This document shows, one piece after another, positions 1 through 9,296 of a DNA stretch of 64,000 nucleotides (position 1 is its first letter; every line of letters starts with the position of its first letter). The translations under genes and the position numbers were made by a program. This stretch comes from Pseudomonas sp. (GTDB taxonomy: Bacteria > Pseudomonadota > Gammaproteobacteria > Pseudomonadales > Pseudomonadaceae): positions 90,515-154,514 of the forward strand of contig JAUYKV010000048.1 of the NCBI GenBank assembly GCA_030699825.1, written 5' to 3'. The notes below the pieces were generated by a model that worked only from the letters and a program-made list of their open reading frames with translations, was not told the DNA's origin and did not search any database.

Positions 1-233
1 CATCATGGCTCAAGGCTTTATTTCCGAGTTATTCGCGGCCTTTGCGGCTTTCTATCGTCTGAATAACCCGTCGGACGGCCTTACGTCCCAAATGGATTGC
101 GTCGGTTGGGGATGGCTGTTTTGGCGATCATCCGCAAACCGGACCGCTTTTGGCGGCGTTCGCGACTATAGCAGTTATGATTAAGTGCTTCAATTTTATA
201 AAATATGTTCATAAAAATTGTTATGATTGGGCG
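1..233 (-). promoter_or_regulatory. Probable 5' leader/promoter region of rne (gene lies beyond left edge)
   Basis: No convincing coding sequence is present here. In pseudomonads the RNase E gene rne is divergent from rluC and has a long leader, so this stretch is probably the rne leader and promoter plus the rluC promoter. This is inferred from synteny only, because the rne start codon is not in the window. The AT-rich bases 170-225 are the likely shared promoter zone. Confidence 0.45.
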
Positions 234-1187
234 ATGACAATTCCTACTCCTACAACCTCCGGCGTTCAACTGCTCGAGGTTGCGCCGGAACTCGCCGGCC
301 AGCGCATCGATAACTTCCTCCGCACCCAGTTAAAGGGTGTGCCCAAGACCTTGATTTACCGCATTTTGCGCAAAGGCGAGGTGCGGGTGAACAAGGGCCG
401 CATCAAGCCGGAGTACAAGCTGCAGGCGGGCGACATCATTCGGCTTCCGCCGCTGCGTCTGGCTGAGCGCGATGAGCCGGCGCCCTTGGCGCAGGGCTTG
501 CTCGAGCGTCTTGAGGCGGCCATCGTTTATGAAGACAAGGCCTTGATCGTGCTGAACAAGCCGGCCGGCATCGCCGTACATGGTGGTAGTGGTCTCAATT
601 ACGGGGTGATAGAGGCTTTCCGTCAGATGCGCCCGGACGCCAAGGAACTGGAGCTGGTGCATCGGCTCGATCGCGATACCTCTGGGCTGTTGATGATCGC
701 CAAGAAGCGCAGCATGCTGCGCCATCTGCACGAGGCTTTGCGCGGCGACGGCGTGGACAAGCGCTATATGGCGCTGGTTCGGGGCCACTGGGCGACTGCC
801 AAGAAACGAGTCAATGCGCCTTTGCAGAAGAGCAATTTGCGCTCGGGTGAGCGCATGGTCGAAGTCAGCGAGGAAGGCAAGGAGGCGCTGACGCTGTTCC
901 GCGTGCTGCGCCGTTTCGGTGAATTCGCCACCCTGGTCGAGGCCAAGCCGGTAACCGGACGCACCCACCAGATTCGCGTACACAGCCAGTATGCCGGGCA
1001 TTGCATTGCCGGCGACAGCAAGTATGGCGATGACGACTTCAGTCGCGAGATCCGCGAGCTGGGCGGCAAGCGTCTGTTCCTGCATGCCTATGCGTTGGTT
1101 GTGCCGCTGCCCGATGGTGGTGAGCTCAAGCTGGAAGCTCCGGTCGATGCGGCCTGGGCACACACGCTGGAGCGTTTGAGTGTCTGA
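234..1187 (+). CDS. rluC: 23S rRNA pseudouridine(955/2504/2580) synthase RluC
   Basis: The product isomerises uridines of 23S rRNA to pseudouridine. An N-terminal S4 RNA-binding domain (about residues 20-80) is followed by an RluA-type synthase domain. The family signature HRLDRDTSG is at about residues 143-151, and the catalytic Asp is D146. I chose the ATG at 234 because the 28 upstream in-frame residues (from 150) look non-coding and AT-rich, and the family starts close to this position. Length is 317 aa, usual for RluC. The stop overlaps the GTG start of the next gene by 8 bases. The gene faces the rne leader, the conserved rne/rluC arrangement. Confidence 0.95.
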   Translation: MTIPTPTTSGVQLLEVAPELAGQRIDNFLRTQLKGVPKTLIYRILRKGEVRVNKGRIKPEYKLQAGDIIRLPPLRLAERDEPAPLAQGLLERLEAAIVYEDKALIVLNKPAGIAVHGGSGLNYGVIEAFRQMRPDAKELELVHRLDRDTSGLLMIAKKRSMLRHLHEALRGDGVDKRYMALVRGHWATAKKRVNAPLQKSNLRSGERMVEVSEEGKEALTLFRVLRRFGEFATLVEAKPVTGRTHQIRVHSQYAGHCIAGDSKYGDDDFSREIRELGGKRLFLHAYALVVPLPDGGELKLEAPVDAAWAHTLERLSV

Positions 1188-1875
1188 CTATGAGTTGTTG
1201 ATCTTCGATTGGGACGGCACGCTGGTCGATTCGATTGGGCGTATCGTCGAGTCGATGCATTGGGCGGCGGATTCCTGCGGGTTGGCTCGGCGTGACGATG
1301 CGCAGGTCAAGGGCATAATCGGGCTTGGTTTGCCGGAGGCGATCGCCAGCCTGCATCCCGAGCTGGTCGAGTCGGTGCTGGTCGAGCGCTTCCGCCTCTG
1401 TTATAGCGAGCGTTATCTGGCGCTGGAGGCTCAGCCCTCGGCGTTGTTCCCGGGGGTCGCCGAGGCGTTGGCGGTATTCCGTGCGCAGGGCTATCGTTTG
1501 GCTGTGGCCACGGGCAAGAGTCGCCATGGTTTGCAGCGTGTGCTGGAGGGGCGTGGCTGGCTGGATTACTTCGATGTCACCCGCTGCGCCGACGAAACGG
1601 CGAGCAAACCGAATCCGCTGATGTTGGAAGAAATCCTCGAACATTGCGGTGTCCCTGCGGAGCGGGCCTTGATGGTGGGTGATTCATCGTTCGATTTGCA
1701 GATGGCTCGGCATGCCGGGGTAGATAGCGTGGCGGTAGGTTATGGAGCTCAGCCCTTGGCGGTGTTGCGTGAGCATGGTCCGGCGCTGGCAATAGATAAT
1801 TTCGTGGAATTGCATGTCTGGCTCGATCGGCGCGCAGATGGACAACCAATTGAGGTGGATGAACATGTCGGATGA
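1180..1875 (+). CDS. HAD-superfamily hydrolase (phosphoglycolate phosphatase-like)
   Basis: This is a soluble haloacid dehalogenase-fold phosphatase of 231 aa. Motif I ([11 protein letters not shown], nucleophile D10 and acid D12) is at the N terminus. Motif II is near VATGKS, and motif III/IV is KPNP followed by [12 protein letters not shown]. The GTG start at 1180 lies inside the end of rluC, and the 3' end overlaps sppA, so rluC, this gene and sppA are probably cotranscribed. The HAD IA group includes phosphoglycolate phosphatases and broad nucleotide or sugar phosphatases. The true substrate cannot be read from sequence. Confidence 0.9.
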   Translation: MSDYELLIFDWDGTLVDSIGRIVESMHWAADSCGLARRDDAQVKGIIGLGLPEAIASLHPELVESVLVERFRLCYSERYLALEAQPSALFPGVAEALAVFRAQGYRLAVATGKSRHGLQRVLEGRGWLDYFDVTRCADETASKPNPLMLEEILEHCGVPAERALMVGDSSFDLQMARHAGVDSVAVGYGAQPLAVLREHGPALAIDNFVELHVWLDRRADGQPIEVDEHVG

Positions 1876-2845
1876 ATGGAAAGCATCGGCTGCTGGCGAA
1901 GGCGATGAGAAAAGCTGGAAGTTGCTGGAAAAAACCCTGCTGGCTGGCGTTCAGGAGCAGCGTCGGTCGCGGCGCTGGGGGATCTTCTTCAAGTCGCTGA
2001 CCTTTATTTATCTGTTTGCTGCGCTGGCGCTGTTTGCGCCGCTGCTTAACCTGAAGGAGGGTGCCAAGAGTAGTGCGAGTCATACCGCATTGATCGAGGT
2101 GCGCGGGATGATCGCCGATAAGGAGATGGCCAGTGCCGATAACATAGTCGGCAGCCTGCGCGCCGCGTTCGAGGACGCCAACACCAAGGGTGTGATCCTG
2201 CGGATCAACAGTCCGGGCGGCAGTCCGGTGCAGTCGGGTTATATCTTTGACGAGATTCTTCGCCTGCGCGCCGAGTATCCGGCGATCAAGCTGTATGCGG
2301 TGATCACCGATCTTGGGGCCTCTGGGGCCTATTACATCGCCAGCGCCGCGGATCAGATCTATGCCGACAAGGCCAGTCTGGTCGGTTCGATTGGCGTGAC
2401 GGCGGCCGGTTTCGGCTTCGTCGGGGTCATGGAAAAACTGGGTGTCGATCGTCGGGTGTATACCGCTGGCGAGCACAAGGCGTTTCTCGATCCCTTCCAA
2501 CCGCCTAAGGAAGAGGAGGCGCAGTTTTGGCAGGGGGTGCTGGAGACCACGCATCAACAGTTCATTGACAGCGTCAAGCAGGGGCGTGGCGATCGGCTGA
2601 AATCGGCGGAGCATCCCGAGCTGTTCTCGGGGCTGGTGTGGTCGGGTGAGCAAGCGCTACAGCTTGGCTTGATCGATGCCCTGGGCAATACCAGCTACGT
2701 TGCGCGTGAAGTGATCGGCGAGAAGGAGTTGGTTGACTTTACGGTCAAGGAGTCGCCATTCGATCGCTTCGCCAAACGCCTGGGCGCCAGCGTCGCCGAG
2801 AATCTGGCCATGTGGATGGGCTTTCAGGGGCCAAGCCTGCGTTAG
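1865..2845 (+). CDS. sppA: S49 signal peptide peptidase SppA (36-kDa type)
   Basis: This membrane-anchored serine protease degrades cleaved signal peptides. One transmembrane segment (LTFIYLFAALALFAPLL) lies near residues 45-62, then the S49 domain follows. The predicted nucleophile Ser153 is in GASGAYYIAS, and the general-base Lys205 is in GEHKAFLDPF. Their spacing of 52 residues matches the Ser-Lys dyad of the short SppA type. LRINSPGGS is also typical. Start at 1865 is preferred over the in-frame start at 1814, because the protein then begins MSDEWKA as in relatives. It overlaps the HAD gene by 11 bases. Length is 326 aa. Confidence 0.92.
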   Translation: MSDEWKASAAGEGDEKSWKLLEKTLLAGVQEQRRSRRWGIFFKSLTFIYLFAALALFAPLLNLKEGAKSSASHTALIEVRGMIADKEMASADNIVGSLRAAFEDANTKGVILRINSPGGSPVQSGYIFDEILRLRAEYPAIKLYAVITDLGASGAYYIASAADQIYADKASLVGSIGVTAAGFGFVGVMEKLGVDRRVYTAGEHKAFLDPFQPPKEEEAQFWQGVLETTHQQFIDSVKQGRGDRLKSAEHPELFSGLVWSGEQALQLGLIDALGNTSYVAREVIGEKELVDFTVKESPFDRFAKRLGASVAENLAMWMGFQGPSLR

Positions 2846-2873
2846 TTGATTTGATTGATTTTGCGTTGCATGC

Positions 2874-2900
2874 GAGCCCGGTCATTGATCGGGCTTGTTG
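2874..2900. terminator. Possible bidirectional hairpin between sppA and maf
   Basis: The sequence GCCCG-N9-CGGGC forms a short stem between two convergent genes. It is followed by a weak T-rich tail only. Its position suits a shared terminator, but it is not a strong example. Confidence 0.4.
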
Positions 2901-2902
2901 CA

Positions 2903-3481
2903 TTACGGGATATCGATGCCGGCCATATGGAGCATGTCCACCAGGCGGATCAGGGGCAGGCCGATCAGGCTGGTGGCGTCGCTGCCTTCGGTACGACGAA
3001 ACAGGCTGACGCCCAGCCCTTCGGCCTTGAAGCTGCCGGCGCAGTCGTAGGGCTGCTCGGCCTGCAGGTAACGGGTGATTTGCGCCTCGCTTAGCTGGCG
3101 GAAGTGCACGGTGAAGGGGGTGCAGTCGACCTGGCAGTGGCCGTTCTGGCTGTCGAGCAGGGCCAGGCCGGTGAGGAAGGTGACGCTGTTGCCGCTCGCG
3201 GCGAGCAGTTGCGCGTAGGCGCGCTCATATGTTTCGGGTTTGCCGAGAATCTGCTTGCCCAGCACGGCGACCTGGTCCGAGCCGATGATCAGGTGGCGCG
3301 GATAGTCAGGGGTGAGGGCGCGGGCTTTTTCTTCCGCCAGGCGCCGTACCAGTGAACTGGCGTCTTCATCGGGTCGGGCGGCTTCATCGATCGCTGGCGC
3401 GCTCCAGACAAAGGGCAGGCGCAGGCGGGTCAATAGTTCCCGGCGGTAGGGCGAACTGGATGCGAGCACCAGAGGCGGCAT
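2903..3481 (-). CDS. yceF: Maf/YceF-type nucleotide pyrophosphatase
   Basis: This is a Maf-like house-cleaning NTP pyrophosphatase of 192 aa. The E. coli YceF group hydrolyses 7-methyl-GTP. The N-terminal signature LVLASSSPYRRELL and the central IIGSDQVAVL and GKPETYERA blocks are all present, as is CAGSFKAEGLG near the C terminus. It is convergent with sppA and divergent from yceD, exactly as in other pseudomonads. Substrate assignment rests on subgroup context. Confidence 0.92.
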   Translation of the reverse strand: MPPLVLASSSPYRRELLTRLRLPFVWSAPAIDEAARPDEDASSLVRRLAEEKARALTPDYPRHLIIGSDQVAVLGKQILGKPETYERAYAQLLAASGNSVTFLTGLALLDSQNGHCQVDCTPFTVHFRQLSEAQITRYLQAEQPYDCAGSFKAEGLGVSLFRRTEGSDATSLIGLPLIRLVDMLHMAGIDIP

Positions 3482-3553
3482 GTCCGTGTATCTCCTGTAT
3501 AGGGGCGGGCAATTCTAGTCGCCACTCTTCGTGCTGGACAGGTCGAATATCCT

Positions 3554-3582
3554 TTGACAGGGGCGGAGTGCATCCATAGAAT
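3554..3582 (+). promoter_or_regulatory. Sigma70-type promoter of the yceD-rpmF-plsX operon
   Basis: TTGACA at 3554-3559 and TAGAAT at 3577-3582 are separated by 17 bases, close to ideal for RpoD. The expected transcription start is about 3589, only a few bases before the yceD ATG at 3592. The operon message would therefore be almost leaderless. Confidence 0.7.
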
Positions 3583-3591
3583 GCGGCGCCT

Positions 3592-4119
3592 ATGTTAAAT
3601 GCACCGATTCCACCTCATGTTGATCCGCGCAAATTGGCTGATCGTGGTACCACGCTTGAAGGCGTGATACCGCTAGTCGATTTGGCGCGACTCTGCGACC
3701 CGCTTGCCGATAATCAAGGCATGGTGCGTGCGAAGTTTTTCTTCGAGCGTGATGAGCGTAATGCTGTGGTTTTCCATAGTGAGCTCGAGGTTGAGGTCAA
3801 GATGGTTTGCCAGCGTTGTCTGGAACTGGTTGCCCTGCCGATCCATAGTGCGTGTGACTACGCTGTGGTGAAGGAAGGTGCAAATACCCAGTCCGTGCCG
3901 AAGGGCTATGACGCGCTGGAGTTGGGTGAAGATCCATTGGATCTGCTGGCGCTGGTCGAGGAGGAGTTGTTGCTCGCCTTGCCCATTGTCCCGGTTCATG
4001 ACCCTAAAGATTGCCAGCAGCCGGTCGGCCTCGAAGAGCCCGATTCGAGCGAGGACGAGGTAACGCGGTCCAACCCGTTCAGTGTATTGGCGCAGTTAAA
4101 GCGTGACCCAAACGTTTAG
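3592..4119 (+). CDS. yceD: YceD family (DUF177) protein, 23S rRNA accumulation protein
   Basis: The 175-aa DUF177 protein is encoded directly upstream of rpmF, its near-universal neighbour. E. coli YceD affects 23S rRNA accumulation. A CQRCLEL motif sits near residue 80, and the acidic C-terminal half is typical. MLNAPIPPHVDPRKLAD matches family N termini, so the ATG at 3592 is favoured even though a strong promoter leaves nearly no leader for a Shine-Dalgarno site. Confidence 0.9.
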   Translation: MLNAPIPPHVDPRKLADRGTTLEGVIPLVDLARLCDPLADNQGMVRAKFFFERDERNAVVFHSELEVEVKMVCQRCLELVALPIHSACDYAVVKEGANTQSVPKGYDALELGEDPLDLLALVEEELLLALPIVPVHDPKDCQQPVGLEEPDSSEDEVTRSNPFSVLAQLKRDPNV

Positions 4120-4132
4120 GAGTTAATCAGTT

Positions 4133-4315
4133 ATGGCTGTTCAGCAGAACAAAAAATCCCGTTCCGCCCGTGACATGCGTCGTTCGCACGATGCGCTCGA
4201 TGCCAGCACCCTGTCCGTCGAGAAAAGCACCGGTGAAATCCATCTGCGCCACCACGTATCGCCGGAAGGTGTTTACCGTGGTCGCAAAGTGATCGACAAG
4301 GGCGCTGACGAGTAA
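4133..4315 (+). CDS. rpmF: 50S ribosomal protein L32
   Basis: This small basic ribosomal protein of 60 aa begins [20 protein letters not shown], the standard L32 N terminus. It has no cysteines, so it is the zinc-free (C-minus) form common in gammaproteobacteria. A good Shine-Dalgarno (AGGAG) precedes it. It lies between yceD and plsX, the conserved order linking ribosome and lipid synthesis. Confidence 0.97.
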   Translation: MAVQQNKKSRSARDMRRSHDALDASTLSVEKSTGEIHLRHHVSPEGVYRGRKVIDKGADE

Positions 4316-4318
4316 TCC

Positions 4319-5329
4319 TTGTCCGCTCCGATCATCGCGATTGATGCAATGGGTGGGGACTTCGGTCCCCACAGCATTGTTCAGGCCAGCATTGCCTGCT
4401 TGGCCGAGTACCCTTCGTTGCACCTGGTCCTAGTCGGCCAAGCCCCTCTTCTCGAAGATTTGATTGCCCGCAGTCCTGGGGTCGATCGCGCACGCCTGCA
4501 TGTCGAGCATGCTGACGAAGTGGTCACTATGGACGAGCGTCCAGCGCAGGCGTTGCGTGGCAAGGCGGATTCGTCGATGCGGGTGGCCCTGGAATTGCTG
4601 CGTGATGGGCGGGCTCAGGCCTGCGTCAGTGCTGGCAATACCGGGGCCTTGATGGCGTTGTCGCGTTATGTGCTGAAAACCTTGCCGGGGATAGATCGTC
4701 CGGCCATGGTAACGGCTGTGCCGACCCGGGCCGGCTGCTGTCATTTGCTCGATCTGGGGGCTAATGTCGACTGCAGCGCCGAGCAGCTCTACCAGTTCGC
4801 CGTGATGGGGGCGGTGGCTGCCGAGGCGCTGGGGGTGGTGCGGCCGCGCGTGGCATTGCTCAATGTTGGTACCGAAGAGGTCAAGGGCAATCAGCAGGTC
4901 AAGCTTGCCGCAAATCTTTTGCAGCAAGCCCCTGGCTTGAATTACATCGGTTTCATCGAGGGTGACGGGCTCTACCGTGGCGACGCCGATGTGGTGGTGT
5001 GCGACGGTTTTGTGGGCAATATCTTACTCAAGTCCAGCGAAGGTCTGGCAGCGATGATCGCGGCGCGTATCGAGCAGTTGTTCAGGCGCAACCTGGTTTC
5101 GCGGTTGGCAGGCCTGCTGGCGATGCCGGTGTTGCGTCGCTTGCGCGCCGAGCTGGCGCCTGCGCAGCACAATGGTGCGAGCTTGCTCGGCCTGCAGGGC
5201 ATTGTGGTGAAGAGTCATGGCTCGGCCGGTGCGGAGGGTTTCAAGAGTGCCATTCGTCGCGCGCTGAGGGAAATTGAGGACAATCTGCCGCAGCGCCTGC
5301 ATGGTCGTCTCGAGGACAGGTTGCTCTGA
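4319..5329 (+). CDS. plsX: Phosphate acyltransferase PlsX
   Basis: PlsX makes acyl-phosphate from acyl-ACP for phospholipid synthesis. Its start begins [14 protein letters not shown], the family signature, and [23 protein letters not shown] and [17 protein letters not shown] follow. Translation starts at TTG (4319), three bases after the rpmF stop. No upstream ATG is available, and the family N terminus begins exactly here. Length is 336 aa. The rare start codon may keep expression well below rpmF on the same transcript. Confidence 0.95.
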   Translation: MSAPIIAIDAMGGDFGPHSIVQASIACLAEYPSLHLVLVGQAPLLEDLIARSPGVDRARLHVEHADEVVTMDERPAQALRGKADSSMRVALELLRDGRAQACVSAGNTGALMALSRYVLKTLPGIDRPAMVTAVPTRAGCCHLLDLGANVDCSAEQLYQFAVMGAVAAEALGVVRPRVALLNVGTEEVKGNQQVKLAANLLQQAPGLNYIGFIEGDGLYRGDADVVVCDGFVGNILLKSSEGLAAMIAARIEQLFRRNLVSRLAGLLAMPVLRRLRAELAPAQHNGASLLGLQGIVVKSHGSAGAEGFKSAIRRALREIEDNLPQRLHGRLEDRLL

Positions 5330-5657
5330 GCCGGTTCTTGATCGGATTTGCGGGCTTGTCGCTGCGCGACGCTGGCGCTTGCGCGGCCCGTTAATGTGAC
5401 CGTGGCGGATGGCCTGTCATCCAACTGTCAGTTCGTTGCGCTTGACTCTGTCAGGCGCGAATTTTTTCGACGATAAGGGCATGGAAAGAAATAACTGCCA
5501 CGTATTGCGCCGGATTTTCGTTTGCCTTCAAGGCACGGCAAGGCGCGCATAGTCGTTCTATGTAAGCTTTGCCGTAACGCCGAAGGCGGACGAAAAGACC
5601 AGCAAGGCGTCGTAGTTATTTTTTGACAGGTCCTGAGACCATTAGAGGCTCGTTTAC
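5330..5657. other. Intergenic region plsX-fabD
   Basis: This 328-bp gap holds no gene. Its main content is the long palindrome annotated separately (5489-5621). Any fabD promoter would have to lie in or around that structure, and no clear sigma70 boxes were identified. Confidence 0.6.
5489..5621. repeat. 133-bp imperfect palindrome (MITE/REP-like element) before fabD
   Basis: The outer ends are AAATAACT (5489-5496) and AGTTATTT (5614-5621). Middle arms TTTTCGTTTGCCTTC and GCCGAAGGCGGACGAAAAG pair imperfectly, and the inner CATAG-TCGTT-CTATG (5548-5562) forms the tip. The three nested inverted segments share one centre at 5555, so the RNA or single strand could fold into one long hairpin. It looks like a dispersed non-autonomous element, but no second copy is in this window. 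Confidence 0.75.
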
Positions 5658-6593
5658 ATGTCTGCATCCCTCGCATTCGTTTTTCCTGGGCAAGGCTCGC
5701 AGTCGCTGGCGATGTTGGCTGGGCATGGCTCGCAGCAAGTCGTTATCGATACGTTTGCCGAAGCTTGCGAAGTGCTCGGCTACGACCTCTGGGCCTTGAC
5801 CCAGCAGGGTCCGGAAGAGCAGCTCAATCAAACCGACAAAACCCAGCCGGCGATCCTTGCGGCGTCGACCGCTTTGTGGCGCTTGTGGCTGGCCGAGGGC
5901 GGCGCGCGTCCGGCCTTTGTCGCCGGCCATAGTCTGGGCGAGTACTCGGCGCTGGTAGCGGCGGGCAGCCTCACATTCGCCGAGGCTGTGAAACTGGTGG
6001 AGCTGCGTGGCCAGTTAATGCAGCAGGCTGTGCCGGCTGGTCAGGGTGGCATGGCGGCTATCCTCGGGCTGGACGATGCCGACGTCCTGGCAGCCTGCGC
6101 CGTAGCGGCGCAGGGCGAGGTGGTGAGTGCGGTGAATTTCAATGCGCCGGGTCAGGTGGTGATCGCCGGTTCGGCGGCTGCCGTGACCCGCGCCGTCGAG
6201 GCATGCAAGGCGCGTGGCGCCAAGCGCGCCATGCCGTTGCCGGTCAGCGTGCCGTCGCACTGCGCGCTGATGCGCCCGGCCGCCGAGCGCTTCGCCGGAG
6301 CGGTGGCGGCGGTTGCCTGGCAGGCGCCGCAAATCCCGCTGGTACAGAATGTCAGTGCGCGCGTGATTGCCGACCTCGAGACGCTCAAGGCCGATCTGTT
6401 GGCGCAGCTGTACAGCCCGGTGCGCTGGGTGGAGTCGATCGTGTGCATGGCTGAGCAGGGCGTGACCGAACTGGTCGAGTGCGGTCCGGGCCGGGTGTTG
6501 TCGGGCCTGAACAAGCGCTGCGTCAAAGGAATCAATACGTATAATCTGGACACCCCGGACGCCTTCGCCGCCGCACGCGCGGCCTTGGCCTGA
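5658..6593 (+). CDS. fabD: Malonyl-CoA:ACP transacylase FabD
   Basis: FabD loads malonyl groups onto ACP for fatty-acid elongation. FPGQGSQ is at the N terminus. The nucleophile Ser92 is in GHSLGEYSAL, and PVSVPSHCALM carries the active-site His. Length 311 aa is standard. It heads the fabD-fabG-acpP-fabF block, with 16 bases before fabG. Confidence 0.97.
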   Translation: MSASLAFVFPGQGSQSLAMLAGHGSQQVVIDTFAEACEVLGYDLWALTQQGPEEQLNQTDKTQPAILAASTALWRLWLAEGGARPAFVAGHSLGEYSALVAAGSLTFAEAVKLVELRGQLMQQAVPAGQGGMAAILGLDDADVLAACAVAAQGEVVSAVNFNAPGQVVIAGSAAAVTRAVEACKARGAKRAMPLPVSVPSHCALMRPAAERFAGAVAAVAWQAPQIPLVQNVSARVIADLETLKADLLAQLYSPVRWVESIVCMAEQGVTELVECGPGRVLSGLNKRCVKGINTYNLDTPDAFAAARAALA

Positions 6594-6609
6594 ATCAAGA
6601 GAGGATTTT

Positions 6610-7353
6610 ATGAGCCTGCAAGGTAAGGTTGCATTGGTCACTGGCGCGAGTCGCGGCATTGGTCGAGCCATTGCTCTGGAGTTGGGGCGGCAGGGCGCCG
6701 TTGTGATCGGTACGGCGACTTCGCCGTCGGGTGCCGAGCGCATCGCCGAATACCTGAAAGAACATGGCGTCGAAGGGGCTGGCCTGGTCCTGGATGTCGC
6801 CAGCGACGAATCGGTCGCCACGACTCTGCAGCACATTCAGCAACACCTCGGTCAGCCGTTGATTCTGGTCAACAACGCCGGCATCACGCGCGATAATCTG
6901 ATGCTGCGGATGAAAGATGACGAGTGGTTCGATGTCATCAACACCAACCTGAACAGCCTCTATCGCCTGTCCAAGGCCGTGCTGCGCGGGATGACCAAGG
7001 CGCGCTTCGGGCGCATTATCAATATCGGTTCGGTTGTCGGCGCCATGGGCAATGCCGGGCAAGTGAACTATGCTGCGTCCAAGGCCGGGCTTGAAGGTTT
7101 CGGTCGTGCGCTGGCGCGCGAAGTAGGCTCACGGTCGATCACCGTCAACGCGGTGGCACCTGGTTTTATCGATACCGATATGACCCGCGAGCTGCCGGAA
7201 GCACAGCGTGACGCATTGCTGACACAGATTCCGCTGGGCCGTTTGGGGCAGGCCGAAGAGATCGCGAAAGTGGTCGCTTTCCTCGCTTCCGATGGCGCCG
7301 CCTACGTCACAGGGGCTACTATCCCGGTGAATGGCGGAATGTACATGAGCTGA
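6610..7353 (+). CDS. fabG: 3-oxoacyl-ACP reductase FabG
   Basis: This NADPH-dependent short-chain dehydrogenase reduces beta-ketoacyl-ACP. The cofactor motif TGASRGIGRAIA is at residues 12-23, NNAG at mid-protein, and the catalytic YAASKAG (Tyr-x3-Lys) near residues 151-157. Length is 247 aa. It is preceded by an AGAGG-type ribosome site and follows fabD closely. Confidence 0.97.
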   Translation: MSLQGKVALVTGASRGIGRAIALELGRQGAVVIGTATSPSGAERIAEYLKEHGVEGAGLVLDVASDESVATTLQHIQQHLGQPLILVNNAGITRDNLMLRMKDDEWFDVINTNLNSLYRLSKAVLRGMTKARFGRIINIGSVVGAMGNAGQVNYAASKAGLEGFGRALAREVGSRSITVNAVAPGFIDTDMTRELPEAQRDALLTQIPLGRLGQAEEIAKVVAFLASDGAAYVTGATIPVNGGMYMS

Positions 7354-7547
7354 ATGTGACCCCAGCCTTCAGAAAACTGTCATAGGTGCTGTCTAAAATC
7401 CGTTATAAAGCTGCAACAGGGTTTAGGTGGATCGTTGAAGTGTTCTGGGGCAAGCGCGCATTTTGCTTGAAATGCTGAAAACCCTTTATATACACTTGGC
7501 CGCAGACCAGCTGCCTGAATTTGTCCAATTAGGAGTGAAAACACGGT

Positions 7548-7784
7548 ATGAGCACCATCGAAGAACGCGTCAAGAAAATCGTTGCCGAGCAACTTGGCGT
7601 CAAAGAAGACGAAGTAACCAACAGCGCTTCCTTCGTTGAAGACTTGGGTGCCGACTCCCTTGACACCGTTGAGCTGGTAATGGCTCTCGAAGAAGAATTC
7701 GAGACTGAGATTCCGGATGAACAGGCCGAGAAGATCACCACCGTTCAGGAAGCTATCGATTACGTGACTACGCACGCGCAATAA
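7548..7784 (+). CDS. acpP: Acyl carrier protein AcpP
   Basis: This acidic 78-aa carrier protein holds growing acyl chains on a phosphopantetheine arm. The attachment site is Ser37 in GADSLD. The 194-base gap from fabG probably holds a separate promoter, as acpP is normally much more highly expressed than its neighbours. A clear intrinsic terminator follows at 7809-7845, supporting a monocistronic abundant transcript. Confidence 0.98.
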   Translation: MSTIEERVKKIVAEQLGVKEDEVTNSASFVEDLGADSLDTVELVMALEEEFETEIPDEQAEKITTVQEAIDYVTTHAQ

Positions 7785-7808
7785 GCTGATCGTCGGTTCC
7801 CGACCTGG

Positions 7809-7845
7809 AAAAGCCGCACAGCCCTCATCGGGCGTGCGGTTTTTC
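7809..7845 (+). terminator. Intrinsic terminator after acpP
   Basis: The stem AAAAGCCGCAC pairs with GTGCGGTTTTT, with an additional inner GCCC/GGGC pairing, and ends in a T run. It sits 24 bases after the acpP stop. Confidence 0.9.
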
Positions 7846-8051
7846 TTTGAGGGGCTGTTGAAAGCGGCTACGTGCTTTGCAGACCAAGCGGTGAACTGAG
7901 GCCTGGCCACGGCTCGCTTGGTGCGTTTGCCGTACCGGCCAGCCTTCGCCTGTTGCTACGCCGTAGCGTCTTGCCTGATCTTCGCTCGTTATCCGTTATC
8001 GCGGTAAGGGAGGAGAAAGGCGTCGAATAACCGAAACAAGAGGAGATTGCT

Positions 8052-9296
8052 GTGTCGCGTAGACGCGTCGTGGTTACCGGTATGGGCATGCTGTCGCCGC
8101 TGGGTAACGATGTGCCGAGCAGCTGGCAGGGCATTTTGGCCGGACGCAGTGGCATCGCCCCCATCGAGCACATGGATCTTTCCGCTTACACCACCCGTTT
8201 TGGTGGTTCGGTCAAGGGGTTCAATGTCGAGGAGTATTTGTCCGCCAAAGAGGCGCGCAAGCTCGATCTGTTTATTCAGTACGGTTTGGCCGCGAGCTTT
8301 CAGGCTGTGCGCGATTCCGGGCTGGAAGTGACCGACGCCAACCGTGAGCGTATCGGTGTGGCGCTTGGCTCGGGCATTGGCGGCCTGACCAATATCGAGA
8401 ACAACTGCAAGTTGCTGCATGAGTTGGGCCCGCGGCGCATTTCGCCGTTTTTCGTGCCGGGCTCGATCATCAACATGATTTCCGGGTTCCTGTCGATCCA
8501 TCTGGGGCTGCAGGGGCCGAACTATGCGATCGCCACGGCCTGTACCACGGGTACCCATTGTATCGGCATGGCCGCGCGCAATATTGCTTATGGCGAAGCC
8601 GACGTGATGGTCGCCGGTGGCGCCGAGATGGCCGCGTGCGGTTTGGGTATCGGTGGTTTTGCCGCGGCGCGGGCATTGTCCACGCGCAACGACGACCCGG
8701 CCAGCGCCAGTCGTCCGTGGGATAAGGGACGTGACGGCTTCGTGCTGTCGGATGGTGCCGGCGCACTGGTACTGGAAGAGCTGGAGCACGCCAAGGCGCG
8801 CGGCGCAACCATCTATGCCGAGTTGATCGGCTTTGGCATGAGTGGCGACGCCTACCACATGACGTCGCCGCCGGAGGATGGTGCCGGTGCCGCCCGCTGC
8901 ATTGCCAATGCCATGCGCGACGCCGGGTTGAATGCCGATCAGGTGCAGTACATCAATGCCCACGGCACCTCGACTTTGGCGGGAGACAGGGCAGAGGTCG
9001 CGGCGATCAAGTCGGTGTTCGGCGAACAGGCCTACCGGCTTGCCGTCAGCTCGACCAAGTCGATGACCGGCCACCTACTGGGCGCGGCTGGCGCGGTTGA
9101 GGCGATCTTCAGCATCTTGGCGATTCGTGAACAGGTGGCGCCACCCACCATCAACCTGGACGAGCCTGGCGAGGGCTGCGACCTCGACTTCGTTGCGCAC
9201 CAGGCCAAAGCCATGCCGATCGATGTGGTGCTGTCCAACTCCTTCGGTTTTGGCGGTACCAACGGCTCGCTGGTGTTCCGCCGGTACGCAGGTTGA
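8052..9296 (+). CDS. fabF: Beta-ketoacyl-ACP synthase II FabF
   Basis: FabF condenses malonyl-ACP with acyl-ACP. The active-site Cys164 is in [14 protein letters not shown] and [12 protein letters not shown] carry the catalytic histidines and lysine. The start is GTG at 8052 after an AAGAGGAG ribosome site. Length 414 aa is standard. Its TGA overlaps the pabC ATG by one base, so the two are translationally coupled. Confidence 0.96.
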   Translation: MSRRRVVVTGMGMLSPLGNDVPSSWQGILAGRSGIAPIEHMDLSAYTTRFGGSVKGFNVEEYLSAKEARKLDLFIQYGLAASFQAVRDSGLEVTDANRERIGVALGSGIGGLTNIENNCKLLHELGPRRISPFFVPGSIINMISGFLSIHLGLQGPNYAIATACTTGTHCIGMAARNIAYGEADVMVAGGAEMAACGLGIGGFAAARALSTRNDDPASASRPWDKGRDGFVLSDGAGALVLEELEHAKARGATIYAELIGFGMSGDAYHMTSPPEDGAGAARCIANAMRDAGLNADQVQYINAHGTSTLAGDRAEVAAIKSVFGEQAYRLAVSSTKSMTGHLLGAAGAVEAIFSILAIREQVAPPTINLDEPGEGCDLDFVAHQAKAMPIDVVLSNSFGFGGTNGSLVFRRYAG

